A stretch of 64,000 nucleotides of DNA from Micromonospora alfalfae (GTDB taxonomy: Bacteria; Actinomycetota; Actinomycetes; Mycobacteriales; Micromonosporaceae), in contig NZ_JAKKFH010000034.1 of assembly GCF_022230925.1 (NCBI RefSeq), forward strand, positions 1-64,000, in the 5' to 3' direction. Positions 27,875 to 37,315 of this stretch are shown here, in pieces. Every line of letters begins with the position of its first letter. Position 1 is the first letter of the stretch. The notes beneath the pieces are model-generated. The model ran no database searches and was not told the origin of the DNA. It worked only from the letters and a program-made list of their open reading frames with translations. The position numbers and the translations under genes are program-made.

Positions 27875-28882
27875 GTGGACCTCGCCTGGTACGCAGCGCT
27901 CGGCCTCTTCTTCGCCAGCTACCTCGTGCTCGCCGGCTACGACTACGGCGTCGGGCTGCTGCTCGCCCGCGGCGTCGGTCCGGCGGGGCGGCGGGAGGCG
28001 CTCACCGCGCTCGGCCCGTTCTTCCTCGGCAACGAGGTCTGGCTGGTGGCCGCCATGGGCATCCTCTTCGGCGCGTTCCCCCTCCTGGAGGGCGAGTTGC
28101 TCGCCGGCTGCTATCCGGCCGTCGCCGGTGCCCTGGTCGGCGTCATCCTGGTCACCGTCGGGGTGCAACTGCGCAGCCGACCCGACGAGGAGCGGATCCG
28201 GGCCCGCTGGGACCGCGTCGTGGTGATCGGCAGCGCCCTCGCCGCGCTGGGGTGGGGTGTGCTGCTCGCCGCGCTGTTGCAGGGTGTGCCCCTCCAGGCC
28301 GACGGGCACGTCGCCGGGGTGACGCACCTGGCCACCCCGTTCGCGGCTGCCGCCGGGCTGGCCATGGTCGCCCTGGTCGCGGTGCACGGGGCGACCTTCC
28401 TCACCCTGCGCCTGCCCGCCGAGGCCGCCGCCGTGGTCGGCCGGACCGCCCGCCGGCTGGTGCCGGTGGCGCTCACCGCGGTCGCCCTGACCACCGTCGT
28501 GGGCCTGCTCTCCGCCCGGGTACGCGACGCGGTGCAGCGTCCGGCGGTGGCCGTACTCCTGCCGGTGCTGCTCGTGGCGGCGCTGCTGGCGGCCCGCGCG
28601 GCGCTCGCCCGGCGGCGGCCCGGGTGGGCTCTGGTCGCCACCGGCGCGGCCCTGGCGCTGCCGGTGCTGCTGGTCGGAGCCGCGCTCTGGCCCTACGTGC
28701 TGGTGTCCACGACCGACCCGGACGCCTCGCTGCGGGTGGCCGACGCCGCCGCCAGCGCGCCGACACTGCGGCTGCTGGGCTGGGTGGCGCTGCCGCTACT
28801 TCCGGCCCTACTAGGCTTCCAGGCGATGTGCTGGTGGGTTTTCCGAGGACGGACCGACGGTAGGGCACCGGTGTACTGGTGA
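27875..28882 (+). CDS. cydB: Cytochrome bd oxidase subunit II
   Basis: The 335-residue protein is the partner subunit of CydA, with eight to nine hydrophobic helices and the family start FFASYLVLAGYDYGVGLL. It starts with GTG, with GAGGAG seven bases upstream and ten bases after cydA. Its stop overlaps the GTG start of cydD (GTGA, 28879-28882), so translation is coupled. The middle loop is Arg-rich as is common for actinobacterial CydB. Confidence 0.94.
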   Translation: MDLAWYAALGLFFASYLVLAGYDYGVGLLLARGVGPAGRREALTALGPFFLGNEVWLVAAMGILFGAFPLLEGELLAGCYPAVAGALVGVILVTVGVQLRSRPDEERIRARWDRVVVIGSALAALGWGVLLAALLQGVPLQADGHVAGVTHLATPFAAAAGLAMVALVAVHGATFLTLRLPAEAAAVVGRTARRLVPVALTAVALTTVVGLLSARVRDAVQRPAVAVLLPVLLVAALLAARAALARRRPGWALVATGAALALPVLLVGAALWPYVLVSTTDPDASLRVADAAASAPTLRLLGWVALPLLPALLGFQAMCWWVFRGRTDGRAPVYW

Positions 28883-30555
28883 GCCGCCGTCCGTTCGACA
28901 GGCGTCTGCTGCGCCGGGTCCCTGCGGCCCGGGGCGATCTTGCCGTGCTCGCGCTCCTGGGGGTGCTGGCCGCCGGGTTGATCGTCGCGCAGGCCACAGC
29001 GCTCGCGTCGCTGCTGGCCACCGCGATCGACGGTCGGCTGGATCGACAGGCGCTGGCCGGCTTCGTGGTAGCTGTCGCCGCCCGCTCTGCACTGGTCTGG
29101 GCGCAGGGCACGGTCTCGGCGCGGGTCGCCGCCACGGTCAAGGCCACGCTGCGGGCCGACCTGCTCGGCGCTGTGGGCCGGCACGGGCCCGGGTGGGTGG
29201 CCGGGCAGCGGGCCGGTGAGATCGCCACCCTGGCCGGGCGTGGGTTGGACGCGCTGGACGCGTACTTCACCGGGTACCTGCCGCAACTGGTGCTCAGCGT
29301 GACGGTGCCCCTCGCGGTGCTGGCGCGGGTCGTCTTCGCCGACTGGAGTTCGGCGGTGATCATCGCCCTGACCCTGCCGCTGATCCCGGTCTTCGGTGCG
29401 TTGCTCGGCTGGCAGGCGCAGGCCGCCACCGAGCGGCAGTGGCGGCGGCTCGCGCTGCTCGGCGGGCACTTCCTGGACATGGTCGCCGGGCTGCCCACGC
29501 TGCGCGCGTTCGGACGGGCCCGGGCGCAGACCGACGTGGTACGCCGGATGGCCGACGGTCACCGCGTCGCCACAATGAAGACGCTGCGGATCGCGTTCCT
29601 CTCCGCGCTGGTCCTCGAACTCGTCGCCACCCTCTCGGTGGCGCTGGTGGCGGTGCCGGTCGGCATCCGCCTGCTCGGCGGTGGGCTGGCCCTGCAGACC
29701 GCGCTGCTGGTGCTGCTGCTGACCCCGGAGGCGTACCTGCCGTTGCGGGCCGCCGGCAGCCGCTTCCACGCCAGCATGGAGGGGCTGGCCGCGCTGGACG
29801 AGGCGTTGACAGTCTCCGCCGCACCCACAGCGCCCCGGGCCGCCGAGGGCGCCTCCGTCCCGGACGCGCGGGCCGTGATCCGGTTCGAGGGGGTCACAGT
29901 GGCGTACGAGCGGACCACCGCGCTGCGCGACGTGACACTGACCATCAGGCCCGGTGAGCGGATAGCCATCATCGGGCCCAGTGGCGCCGGCAAGAGCACG
30001 CTGCTCGGCCTGCTGCTGGGTTTCGTGGCACCGACCAGCGGGCGGATCACCGTAGACGGGGTCGACCTCGCCACCGCCGACCCGGACGCCTGGCGCCGGC
30101 AGCTCGCCTGGGTGCCGCAGCGGGCCCACCTCTTCGCCGCCTCGCTGGCCGACAACATCCGCCTCGGCGCGCCGGACACCCCGGACGACGTACTCACCGC
30201 CGCGGTGCACGACGCCGCCCTGGACGACGTGGTGGCCGGCCTGCCCGACGGCCTGGACACAGTGCTCGGTGAGCGCGGTCACGGGCTGTCCAGTGGGCAG
30301 CGGCAGCGGGTCGCACTGGCCCGGGCGTTCCTGCGCTCCGCCCCGGTGGTGCTGCTCGACGAACCCACCGCCCGACTCGACACGGCAGCCGAGGCGGTGG
30401 TGCTCGACGCCACCCGTCGACTGGTCGCCGGGCGGACGGCGCTGCTGGTCGCGCACCGACCGGCGTTGCTGGCCGACGCCGACCGGATCCTGCGCATCGA
30501 GGACGGTCGGGTCACCGAGTTGACGCCCGAACCGACCGGGAAGGCCGCCCGATGA
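28879..30555 (+). CDS. cydD: Thiol-reductant ABC exporter subunit CydD
   Basis: The 558-residue half-transporter has a six-helix membrane domain (about 20-310) and an ATPase domain (about 335-550) with Walker A IGPSGAGKST, signature LSSGQRQR and Walker B VVLLDEPT. CydDC exports cysteine/glutathione-type reductants (or haem-linked thiols) needed to assemble the bd oxidase. Coupled by overlapping stops and starts to cydB before and cydC after. Confidence 0.93.
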   Translation: MSRRPFDRRLLRRVPAARGDLAVLALLGVLAAGLIVAQATALASLLATAIDGRLDRQALAGFVVAVAARSALVWAQGTVSARVAATVKATLRADLLGAVGRHGPGWVAGQRAGEIATLAGRGLDALDAYFTGYLPQLVLSVTVPLAVLARVVFADWSSAVIIALTLPLIPVFGALLGWQAQAATERQWRRLALLGGHFLDMVAGLPTLRAFGRARAQTDVVRRMADGHRVATMKTLRIAFLSALVLELVATLSVALVAVPVGIRLLGGGLALQTALLVLLLTPEAYLPLRAAGSRFHASMEGLAALDEALTVSAAPTAPRAAEGASVPDARAVIRFEGVTVAYERTTALRDVTLTIRPGERIAIIGPSGAGKSTLLGLLLGFVAPTSGRITVDGVDLATADPDAWRRQLAWVPQRAHLFAASLADNIRLGAPDTPDDVLTAAVHDAALDDVVAGLPDGLDTVLGERGHGLSSGQRQRVALARAFLRSAPVVLLDEPTARLDTAAEAVVLDATRRLVAGRTALLVAHRPALLADADRILRIEDGRVTELTPEPTGKAAR

Positions 30556-32342
30556 CCGCCGAACACGGGCCGGCGGTGGTGGCCGACGCGGCACCGGCCG
30601 GGCGGGCCGCCGCCGAGCGGGCCGTGCTGCGACTGGCCCGGCCGTACCTGGGCCGCCTGGTCGGAGCCGGGCTGCTGGCAGCCGCCACCGAGTTCGCCGG
30701 CCTGGCCCTGATGGCCACCGCCACCTGGCTGCTGATGAGCGCCGCCGGTCAGCCTCCACTGGACCGCCTCACCGTGGCGATCGTCGCGGTCCGGGCGCTG
30801 GCGATCAGCCGGGGCGTGTTCCGCTACACCGAACGGCTCGCCGGGCACGACGCGGTGCTCCGCATGATCACCGACGTCCGGGCCCGGGTCTTCGCCACAC
30901 TGGCGGCCCGCCGTGGCACGGCGCACCGCTCGGGGGACGTGCTGAGCCGACTGGTCTCCGACGTGGAGGCCGTCCAGGACCTGCTGCTGCGGGTGCTGGT
31001 GCCCGCTTCGGCGGCGGCGGTGGTCGGTGTGTCCGCGGTCGCCGTGGCGGCGCTGATCTCACCACCGGCCGCCGGGACGCTCGCCGTCGGGCTGCTGGTC
31101 GCCGGGGTGGCGCTGCCCGCGTTGGCCACCGCGGTCACCCGCCGCAGCGCGGCCGAGGTGGCCCCCCTGCGGGGCGCGCTGGCCACCGACGCGATCGACC
31201 TCACCCACGGCGCGGCCGACCTGGCCGCGTTCGGGGCGACCGACGTCACGCTGCGCGCCGCCGAGCAGCGCGCCCACCGGCTGGCCCGGCTGGAACGTCG
31301 GCTGGCCGCCACCGGATTCGCAGTGGACGCGGCCGGCGTGCTGGCCGCCGGCGTGACCGCCGCAGCGGTGGTGCTGGTCGCGCTCGCCGCCGACGTGTCG
31401 GGGGTGCTGGTGGGCGTCCTGGCCGTCGGCACACTGGCCGCCGTCGAGGTGACGCTGGCGTTGGTCGCGGCGGCCCGGCAGTGGACGCAGCTTCGGCCCG
31501 GCCTGACCCGGGTGGCCGACCTGCTCGACGCCGACCCGCCGACCGCGCCGCCGGCGACCGGTCCAACGGACCTGACCGGCCCGCACGAGCTGCGCTTCGT
31601 CGACGTGACAGTGCGATACCGGGCCGGTGCGGCGCCCGCCCTGGACGGGGTCAGCCTGGACCTACCGGCGGGACGCCGGATCGCCGTCGTCGGCCCGAGC
31701 GGCGCCGGCAAGAGCACACTGGCCGCCGTGCTGACCGGCACCGTCCGGCCCGCGTCCGGCCGGGTCACCCTGGACGGTGACGACCTCTCGGCGTACGCCG
31801 AGGAAGCGCTGCCGCGTGCTGTCGGCGGGCTGCTGGCCGAGGCGTACGTGTTCCATGCGACGGTGCGGGAGAACCTGCTGCTCGGGCGGGCCGGAGCGGG
31901 CGAGGAGGAGCTGACCGCGGCCACCGCCGCCGCCGGCCTGCTGGACTGGGTCCGCGCTCAGCCGGCGGGCTGGGACACGCTGGTCGGCGAGGAGGGCGGG
32001 CAGCTCTCCGGCGGGCAGCGGCAGCGGCTGGCGCTCGCCCGGGCCCTGCTCGCCGCGCCGCCGGTGCTGGTGCTCGACGAGCCCACCGAAGGTCTAGACC
32101 CGGTCGCCGCGGACGCGGTGCTCGCGTCCGCCCTGGCCGCCACCCCCGCCGGGCACTCGGTGCTGCTGATCAGCCACCGGCTCAGCGGGTTGGCCGAGCT
32201 GGACGAGATAGTGGTCCTGGACGGCGGCCGGGTGATCCAGCGCGGTCGGCACGCCGAGTTGGTAGCGGCCCCGGGCTGGTACCGGGACCAATGGCTGCTC
32301 CAGGCCGCTGCCGAACGGGGTTACCTGGCGCTCGCCCCCTGA
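30552..32342 (+). CDS. cydC: Thiol-reductant ABC exporter subunit CydC
   Basis: The 596-residue protein is the second half of the CydDC exporter. The membrane domain spans about 30-330; the ATPase domain shows GPSGAGKST, signature LSGGQRQR and Walker B VLVLDEPTEGLD. Its ATG overlaps the cydD stop (ATGA). In some actinobacteria cydD and cydC are fused; here they are separate. It is the last gene of the cydABDC operon. Confidence 0.93.
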   Translation: MTAEHGPAVVADAAPAGRAAAERAVLRLARPYLGRLVGAGLLAAATEFAGLALMATATWLLMSAAGQPPLDRLTVAIVAVRALAISRGVFRYTERLAGHDAVLRMITDVRARVFATLAARRGTAHRSGDVLSRLVSDVEAVQDLLLRVLVPASAAAVVGVSAVAVAALISPPAAGTLAVGLLVAGVALPALATAVTRRSAAEVAPLRGALATDAIDLTHGAADLAAFGATDVTLRAAEQRAHRLARLERRLAATGFAVDAAGVLAAGVTAAAVVLVALAADVSGVLVGVLAVGTLAAVEVTLALVAAARQWTQLRPGLTRVADLLDADPPTAPPATGPTDLTGPHELRFVDVTVRYRAGAAPALDGVSLDLPAGRRIAVVGPSGAGKSTLAAVLTGTVRPASGRVTLDGDDLSAYAEEALPRAVGGLLAEAYVFHATVRENLLLGRAGAGEEELTAATAAAGLLDWVRAQPAGWDTLVGEEGGQLSGGQRQRLALARALLAAPPVLVLDEPTEGLDPVAADAVLASALAATPAGHSVLLISHRLSGLAELDEIVVLDGGRVIQRGRHAELVAAPGWYRDQWLLQAAAERGYLALAP

Positions 32343-32431
32343 TCCGCCTCGGGGGCGGACCAGGGTTCTCCCGGACGTCGACCGGCCGGAGTCCGTGGCA
32401 CTGTGGTGCCATGCGGCGCGGTGAGGACGTG

Positions 32432-33085
32432 ATGGTCGACGAGCACCTGCGGGAGCTGGCAGCTCGGTTGCAGGGGCCGGCACGACTCAAGTCCGACCTG
32501 CTGACCGAGGCCCGGCACGGGTTGCTGGACGCCGTCGAGGCGTATCGCGAGAGCGGGGTGCCACCCACCGAGGCGCAGCGCCGGGCGGTGGTCGAGTTCG
32601 GCTCACCGGCGCAGGTGCTCCCGTCCTGGCAGGCCGAGCTGGCGGTGGGCGCTTTGCGTGGGCTCTCCCTGCGGATGCTGGCGATCGCCGGGGTCGGGGT
32701 CGTCGCCGGTGATCTGACCTGGCGCGGGGCGAGCTGGAGCGACGGCCCCCGTCCGCCGGCCGGTTACCTGCTGCTCTCCAACTCGGTCGACTGGATCTGG
32801 ATGAGCACGCTGCTGCTCGCCGTGGTCGGTCTGCTGGTGGTCCGGGCCAGCGCCCGTTCGCCCCGGCCGGGCCTGGCTCTGGCCCAGCGTGCGGTGGGCA
32901 CCGGTCTGACCGGCCTGCTGGTCCTCGGCATAGTGGCCGGCGGCGCCCTCTTCACCTGGTCGCTGAACCTCTGGGACGCCGCGCTGCACTGGCCCCCGAT
33001 GATCATCGGTGCCGTGTTGGTGGGCGGCGCCTACTTCTCGCTCACCCGCGCGGCGCGCGGCTGGCTGCTGGCCACCACCCGCTGA
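32432..33085 (+). CDS. Permease-prefix-domain membrane protein
   Basis: The roughly 217-residue protein begins with the helical prefix MVDEHLRELAARLQGPARLKSDLLTEARHGL (about 1-65), the permease prefix domain often linked to PadR regulators. Four hydrophobic segments follow (about 77-95, 115-135, 155-175, 188-205). The ATG at 32432 has GAGG five bases upstream; an ATG at 32411 is possible. It is convergent with the PadR gene, 11 bases apart, rather than in the usual same-direction operon. Function unknown. Confidence 0.7.
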   Translation: MVDEHLRELAARLQGPARLKSDLLTEARHGLLDAVEAYRESGVPPTEAQRRAVVEFGSPAQVLPSWQAELAVGALRGLSLRMLAIAGVGVVAGDLTWRGASWSDGPRPPAGYLLLSNSVDWIWMSTLLLAVVGLLVVRASARSPRPGLALAQRAVGTGLTGLLVLGIVAGGALFTWSLNLWDAALHWPPMIIGAVLVGGAYFSLTRAARGWLLATTR

Positions 33086-33096
33086 TCGGCGGCGGT

Positions 33097-33435
33097 TCAG
33101 GCCGGGGTGGGCGGGCTGCCCGGGTCGAGGAACCGGCCGACAGTCAGTTGGAACTCGCGCCAACCGGCCCGCTCCCCCGCCAGCGCCCGCCGGCCGGAGT
33201 CGGTGAGCTGGTACGTCCGCCGTTCCCGGCCGCTGACAGTGCTCCAGGTGCTCGCCACGTGACCGGCGCGTTCCAGGCGACGGAGCGCCGGATAGATGGT
33301 GCCGGTGGGCAGATCCAGACTGCCGTCACTGCGGGCGCGCAGCGCCTCGATGATCGCGTAGCCGTGCAGCGCGCCCTGTTCGAGCACGGCGAGCAGCAGA
33401 GCGTCGAGATGGCCGTGCAGCGCCTGGGCCTTCAT
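33097..33435 (-). CDS. PadR family transcriptional regulator
   Basis: The 112-residue protein is a short PadR winged-helix regulator: the start QALHGHLDALLLAVLEQGALHGYAIIEAL, then LDLPTGTIYPALRRLERAGHV (recognition helix) and the wing GRERRTYQLTDSG. It is the minimal form with a short C-terminal dimer helix. No ribosome site precedes the ATG; instead a perfect palindrome CGTAGCTACG lies two bases upstream, which suggests a leaderless, autorepressed transcript. Confidence 0.88.
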   Translation of the reverse strand: MKAQALHGHLDALLLAVLEQGALHGYAIIEALRARSDGSLDLPTGTIYPALRRLERAGHVASTWSTVSGRERRTYQLTDSGRRALAGERAGWREFQLTVGRFLDPGSPPTPA

Positions 33436-33450
33436 ACGTAGCTACGCTAC
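33436..33450 (-). promoter_or_regulatory. Palindromic operator at the PadR gene, similar to a cydA-promoter site
   Basis: Read on the minus strand the 15 bases are GTAGCGTAGCTACGT, containing the perfect palindrome CGTAGCTACG (33437-33446), directly before the PadR start codon. The cydA promoter has GTAGCGATGCTACGT at 26551-26565, identical at 13 of 15 positions. Confidence 0.6.
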
Positions 33451-33625
33451 TTGTCGAACCGTCACTTCGCCAGCGGCGACGACCAGCAGGTCGGACCCGT
33501 GCGCCAACCGGCCACCGGGGTGCGGGCATCGGTCACCCAGGGCCGCCGACTAGGGTATGTGCCCAGAGTCACTCGCCGGTCAGAGACCCCGGTGGGTGGG
33601 CAACCCGAAGCACACGGAGGTCAGC

Positions 33626-34555
33626 GTGGCCCGCCAGTCGCCCCAACGGCCCGACGCCGACGAGCCCGAGCTCGACGACACCACCGGCGCGGCCGAGCCA
33701 GACGAGACCGAGACCGACCGCCCGTCGGCGTCGATCGACCGCTCACTCTGGGACGAGCTGCGTATCGACCCAGTGGAGATCGCCCTGCCCGCCGGCACCG
33801 GCTTCACGCTTCGGGCGTACCGGCCGGCCAGCTCGCTGACTCCCACCGACGTGACCGAGCGCGACCAGGACGACCCGTTCCTCGCCCGCCGCCAGGCCGT
33901 CGAGGAGGAGGAGGACGACGAGACCGTCGTCATCCTCGACGAGGAGCTGGCCCAGGAGTTCGCCGACGAGGACGACGAGTCGACGCGCCGCCGGGACGGC
34001 GCCGCCACCGACACCGACGACGAGACCGACAAAGAGTCGGACGAGGCCGTCGCGGACGAGGCGGACGACGAGGAGGTGCCGGTCTTCCTCAGCAACCAAG
34101 GCAAGCTGCTGCTGTTCAAGACCCCCGAGTCGCTTGTCAGTTTCATCCGATCCGGTGCGCCCAACGATCTGTCCCAACTGGACAGCTGGAATGAATTGTC
34201 CGAACGGGTGGAGCCGGCAGATATTGCTCCGCTCGACGAGGACACCTACGAACTCGACCTGGTCGTGGAGAACCTGCGCGGCGGGCACGACACCTGGGAT
34301 TCGACCCTGCTGATCGAGGCGGGCGAGGCCGCGCGTGACCTCTCGTACGCATTGCGGCTGCCTGCGGTACTCGACATGCTCTCCGCCGGCTCCAGCCTCG
34401 ACGACCTGGACGAGGCTCTGCGTGGCACCGCCAACGGTGGGATCGGCGCGTTCATGGCTCGGCGACGGCTGAAGAAGATCGGGGCGCAGACCGCGAGTTT
34501 GGGTTGGCGCACCATTGTCGGCAAGATCTCTGCGGTGGTGGACTGGCGCGACTGA
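33626..34555 (+). CDS. Acidic protein of unknown function
   Basis: I do not recognise this 309-residue protein. It is strongly acidic: residues about 85-155 are runs of Glu/Asp (RQAVEEEEDDETVVILDEEL and onward). The C-terminal part (about 160-309) looks folded, with VPVFLSNQGKLLLFKTPESLVSFI and a helical end GGIGAFMARRRLKKIGAQTASLGW. No catalytic motif or membrane segment is visible. The GTG at 33626 has GGAGG five bases upstream. The gene lies 63 bases before the IS110-like gene on the same strand, so the two probably share a transcript. Confidence 0.75.
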   Translation: MARQSPQRPDADEPELDDTTGAAEPDETETDRPSASIDRSLWDELRIDPVEIALPAGTGFTLRAYRPASSLTPTDVTERDQDDPFLARRQAVEEEEDDETVVILDEELAQEFADEDDESTRRRDGAATDTDDETDKESDEAVADEADDEEVPVFLSNQGKLLLFKTPESLVSFIRSGAPNDLSQLDSWNELSERVEPADIAPLDEDTYELDLVVENLRGGHDTWDSTLLIEAGEAARDLSYALRLPAVLDMLSAGSSLDDLDEALRGTANGGIGAFMARRRLKKIGAQTASLGWRTIVGKISAVVDWRD

Positions 34556-34618
34556 CCCGTACCGGGGAGCATCAGTTGCTGGCAGAGGAAAGACCTGTCC
34601 CGGGAGGAGGACGACGCC

Positions 34619-37042
34619 GTGGCGCTCGTGCGCGTTTACTGCGGTCTGGCCTCGGCGGATCCGGCTGACCGACCGGCCTCCGCCGGTTCGACGCTGACGT
34701 CCGCTGTGGTCGACGACGCAGGCCGTCTGCTGCATGTCTGCGAGATCAGCGATGACGCCGCTGGCTACGCCCAGCTCGTCGCGCTGCTCGTGGAGCGGTC
34801 GGGCGGGCCGAGCGGTGCGGCCATCGCCGCCGACAGCGACGACCACACGGTCACCTCGCTGCTGAGCGCGGCGGGGCGACCCCTGGCGATCGCCGACGAC
34901 GACTCGGTGGACGACTTCGCCGAGCGGTTCGCCGACGACGACTCCCTTGAGGAGATGCAGTCACCTCCGGCCGAACGGCGGGCGGTCGGCCTCGCCCGCG
35001 CGTTGCAGGCGGGGGCGCTCTCCGCCGTCACCCTGCCGGCGCCCCGGGACCTCGCCGGATACAAGCAGGTGCTCTCCGCGCACGCCGCGCTGGCCAGTGG
35101 CCGGCACTCCGCCGCCGTGGCACTGCGCGAGGTTCTGCGTGAGCTCTACCCGGCGGCCCTGCGCGCCTACCCGGACCCGGCCGAGCCGGTCTCTCTGGCC
35201 GTGCTGGACGCGCTGCCCGAGCCGGGCATGCTCGGCGGCACCGTGGCCCGGGGCCGCGAGGTGTCGGTAGCGGCGGATGCCATCGCGGCGCACCTCGCCG
35301 CCGACGGGGTAGCCGATGCCGAGGAGATCAACGAGGCGGTCACCGCCCTGCGGGTCGCCATCTCCGAGACACCCCGACGTGCCTCGGTCAACCGGGCGCT
35401 CACGTCCGCTGTAGCCGAGACGGTCCGTCAGGCCGTCGCCTCCGTGCGGGCCTGCGACGCCGGGTGTGAGGCGCTGGTCAGCGCGCTCAGCTCGCGGGTC
35501 AGCACGCCTGCCCAGGCACCCGGCCGCCGGGCCGCGGCGCGCCGCGGCGAGTCCGTCGGCGAATTGACCGGCCTGGCCGGCACCAACGCCGGGTTGACCG
35601 GCCTCGCCGGCACCAACGCCGGGTTGCGGTCGGTGCGACCCACCCCGCCAGCCGCCGACCCGGCACCCGCCGTCGGGCGGCGCAGCCGTCCCGAGCCGGT
35701 CCCCGGTAACGCGCCGTTGGCGTCGCCCCGCCCGCTCGGGCCGCCGCCGGTCGCACCCGCGCCGGTCACGCCGCCGCCGGTCGCACCCGCGCCGATGACT
35801 CCGGCGGCGATGGCTGGTCCGCCGCAGTCCACGCTGCCCAGTCGCGGCGAGCCGCTTCCCAGCCGGATCGACGGCCCGACCAACCGGCCGGTCTCCTCGC
35901 CGCCGCCTCCGCCGCCCGGGATCACCCCGATCGCGCCGGCGCAGCGTGGCATGGTGCCGCCGGCCGAGGCCGGTGAGCCGTTCCGGCCGACGCTGACCAC
36001 TGCCGCGATCAACAACGCGCGGGCCGAGCGGCAGCGGACGGTCATTCCGCCCCGCCCCAAGACCAACGGCGAGCCCCGGCCGAGCCACCTGCAACGCCCC
36101 CCTGTCGACGAGCCACCCACCGGCGGGTTCAGCGCCACCGATCTCAGCATTCCGGTGCCGACCCCCCGACCGGGTCAGGAGGCCGCACCGCCCGGCTCCC
36201 GGGCGAACTGGCCGCTGGTGAACAACCCGGAGGACCCGTCCGACAGCTCACCGAACAACCCGGTGGCCTACTCGTACGGCGGCAGCCGCGGTGTCGACGC
36301 CCCGACCGACCCGGGTCGGGCCGACGGTCGGGTCACCCCGCCGTGGTTGGCGGACGACCTGCCACCGGAGCCGCCGATGCTGCGGCTGGTGGAGCCGCCG
36401 CCGCTGGCCGACCGGGCGCTGCGCGAGGGGCTCACCCCTCCCGCGGACCAACACCTGGAGACGCCGCCGCTGCGCCTGGTCGACCGCGAGCAGGCCGCTC
36501 GCAACGGTCGGGCGGCCGCCCGCACCGAGCGCGCCGCCGAGCACCGGCCGTCGCCCCCTGTCGAGCACCGGCCGCCGCCCATGGAGCACCGGCCGCCGCC
36601 GGTCGCCGACGAGGGCGACGGTGATCTGCTGATCTTCGCGCAGGCCAAGTCGGCCTGGTTCGTCGGGCAGCCCGAGGAGTCCGACCTGGACTGGTCGACC
36701 ACCGCCGACACCGGCTGGCAGGCCGCGGAGCAGGCGGCCCGCCCGGCCGTGGGCGCCGAGACCAACGCCGGGCTGCCGAAGCGCGTGCCGCAGGCCAACC
36801 TGGTGCCGGGTTCGCCGCTGCGCGAGGAGCGCCCATTGCGGATAGTGCGTGATGCGGCAAGCCTCGCGGAGAACACCACCGGCTACTTCCGTGGCTGGCG
36901 TCGCGGCCAGGAGATCGGCGGTTTCGCGGTGGGTGGTCGGCCCGGTCGCGAGGCGGCCGGCGGTTGGGACTTCAGCCGCGACCACGGGGACCGCGACGAC
37001 GACCGGGAGTACGAGTACCGCTCGGCGGGCTACCAGTCCTGA
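34619..37042 (+). CDS. Domesticated IS110-type transposase domain fused to a Pro-rich region and a conservon-kinase tail
   Basis: The 807-residue protein has an N-terminal region (about 5-230) resembling the DEDD RNase H-like domain of IS110 transposases. The middle signature LYPAALRAYPDPAEPVSLAV and LDALPEPG (about 174-205) is especially close to the family. The acidic positions expected in the first strand (GiD) and the TDAKDA motif are absent, so it should be inactive. Residues about 300-680 are Pro-rich and disordered. The last 150 residues contain DLLIFAQAKSAWF, GWQAAEQAA, GLPKRVPQANLVPG and a final RGWRRGQ, the same order of motifs as the tail of the conservon kinase gene at 38788. Start GTG has GGAGGAGG eight bases upstream. 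Confidence 0.7.
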   Translation: MALVRVYCGLASADPADRPASAGSTLTSAVVDDAGRLLHVCEISDDAAGYAQLVALLVERSGGPSGAAIAADSDDHTVTSLLSAAGRPLAIADDDSVDDFAERFADDDSLEEMQSPPAERRAVGLARALQAGALSAVTLPAPRDLAGYKQVLSAHAALASGRHSAAVALREVLRELYPAALRAYPDPAEPVSLAVLDALPEPGMLGGTVARGREVSVAADAIAAHLAADGVADAEEINEAVTALRVAISETPRRASVNRALTSAVAETVRQAVASVRACDAGCEALVSALSSRVSTPAQAPGRRAAARRGESVGELTGLAGTNAGLTGLAGTNAGLRSVRPTPPAADPAPAVGRRSRPEPVPGNAPLASPRPLGPPPVAPAPVTPPPVAPAPMTPAAMAGPPQSTLPSRGEPLPSRIDGPTNRPVSSPPPPPPGITPIAPAQRGMVPPAEAGEPFRPTLTTAAINNARAERQRTVIPPRPKTNGEPRPSHLQRPPVDEPPTGGFSATDLSIPVPTPRPGQEAAPPGSRANWPLVNNPEDPSDSSPNNPVAYSYGGSRGVDAPTDPGRADGRVTPPWLADDLPPEPPMLRLVEPPPLADRALREGLTPPADQHLETPPLRLVDREQAARNGRAAARTERAAEHRPSPPVEHRPPPMEHRPPPVADEGDGDLLIFAQAKSAWFVGQPEESDLDWSTTADTGWQAAEQAARPAVGAETNAGLPKRVPQANLVPGSPLREERPLRIVRDAASLAENTTGYFRGWRRGQEIGGFAVGGRPGREAAGGWDFSRDHGDRDDDREYEYRSAGYQS
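35564..35623 (+). repeat. Two direct 30-base copies in the IS110-like gene
   Basis: A 30-base unit is repeated at 35564-35593 and 35594-35623 with one change, encoding LTGLAGTNAG twice. It marks the junction between the transposase-like domain and the proline-rich region and is probably a recent slippage or duplication. Confidence 0.85.
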
Positions 37043-37061
37043 CCCCGTTCTCACACGCGTG

Positions 37062-37091
37062 AGCGCCCCCAGCCAACTGGCTGGGGGCGCT
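37062..37091 (+). terminator. Rho-independent type hairpin after the IS110-like gene
   Basis: AGCGCCCCCAGCC (37062-37074), loop AACT, then GGCTGGGGGCGCT (37079-37091): a perfect 13-base stem 20 bases after the stop codon. There is only a short T pair after it, as is usual in high-GC hosts. The rest of the gap up to 37315, including the region after the conservon operon, shows no gene. Confidence 0.9.
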
Positions 37092-37315
37092 TCCGCGTCA
37101 GCAGGGCGATCCCCCGGGCACGCAGAAGCCGCCTCGCGAGGACCGTGGGTGGGGGCCTGCCCCGAGAGGGGGCTGACAGCTTCCAGGTCGTCAGGAGGCG
37201 GCTCAGCGGCGCGCTGGGTCGTCTGAGCGACGAGCCAACGCGAAGACACTCACCGGGGCGGCTGGCAGCGCCCGGTGGCGGCCGGAGCCACCACCGGGGC
37301 GTGCAGCGTCCCGGA

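Noticed and set aside
34619-37042. Active IS110 insertion sequence
   Set aside because: Catalytic acids and the second transposase domain appear missing, and I see no terminal repeats or target duplication.
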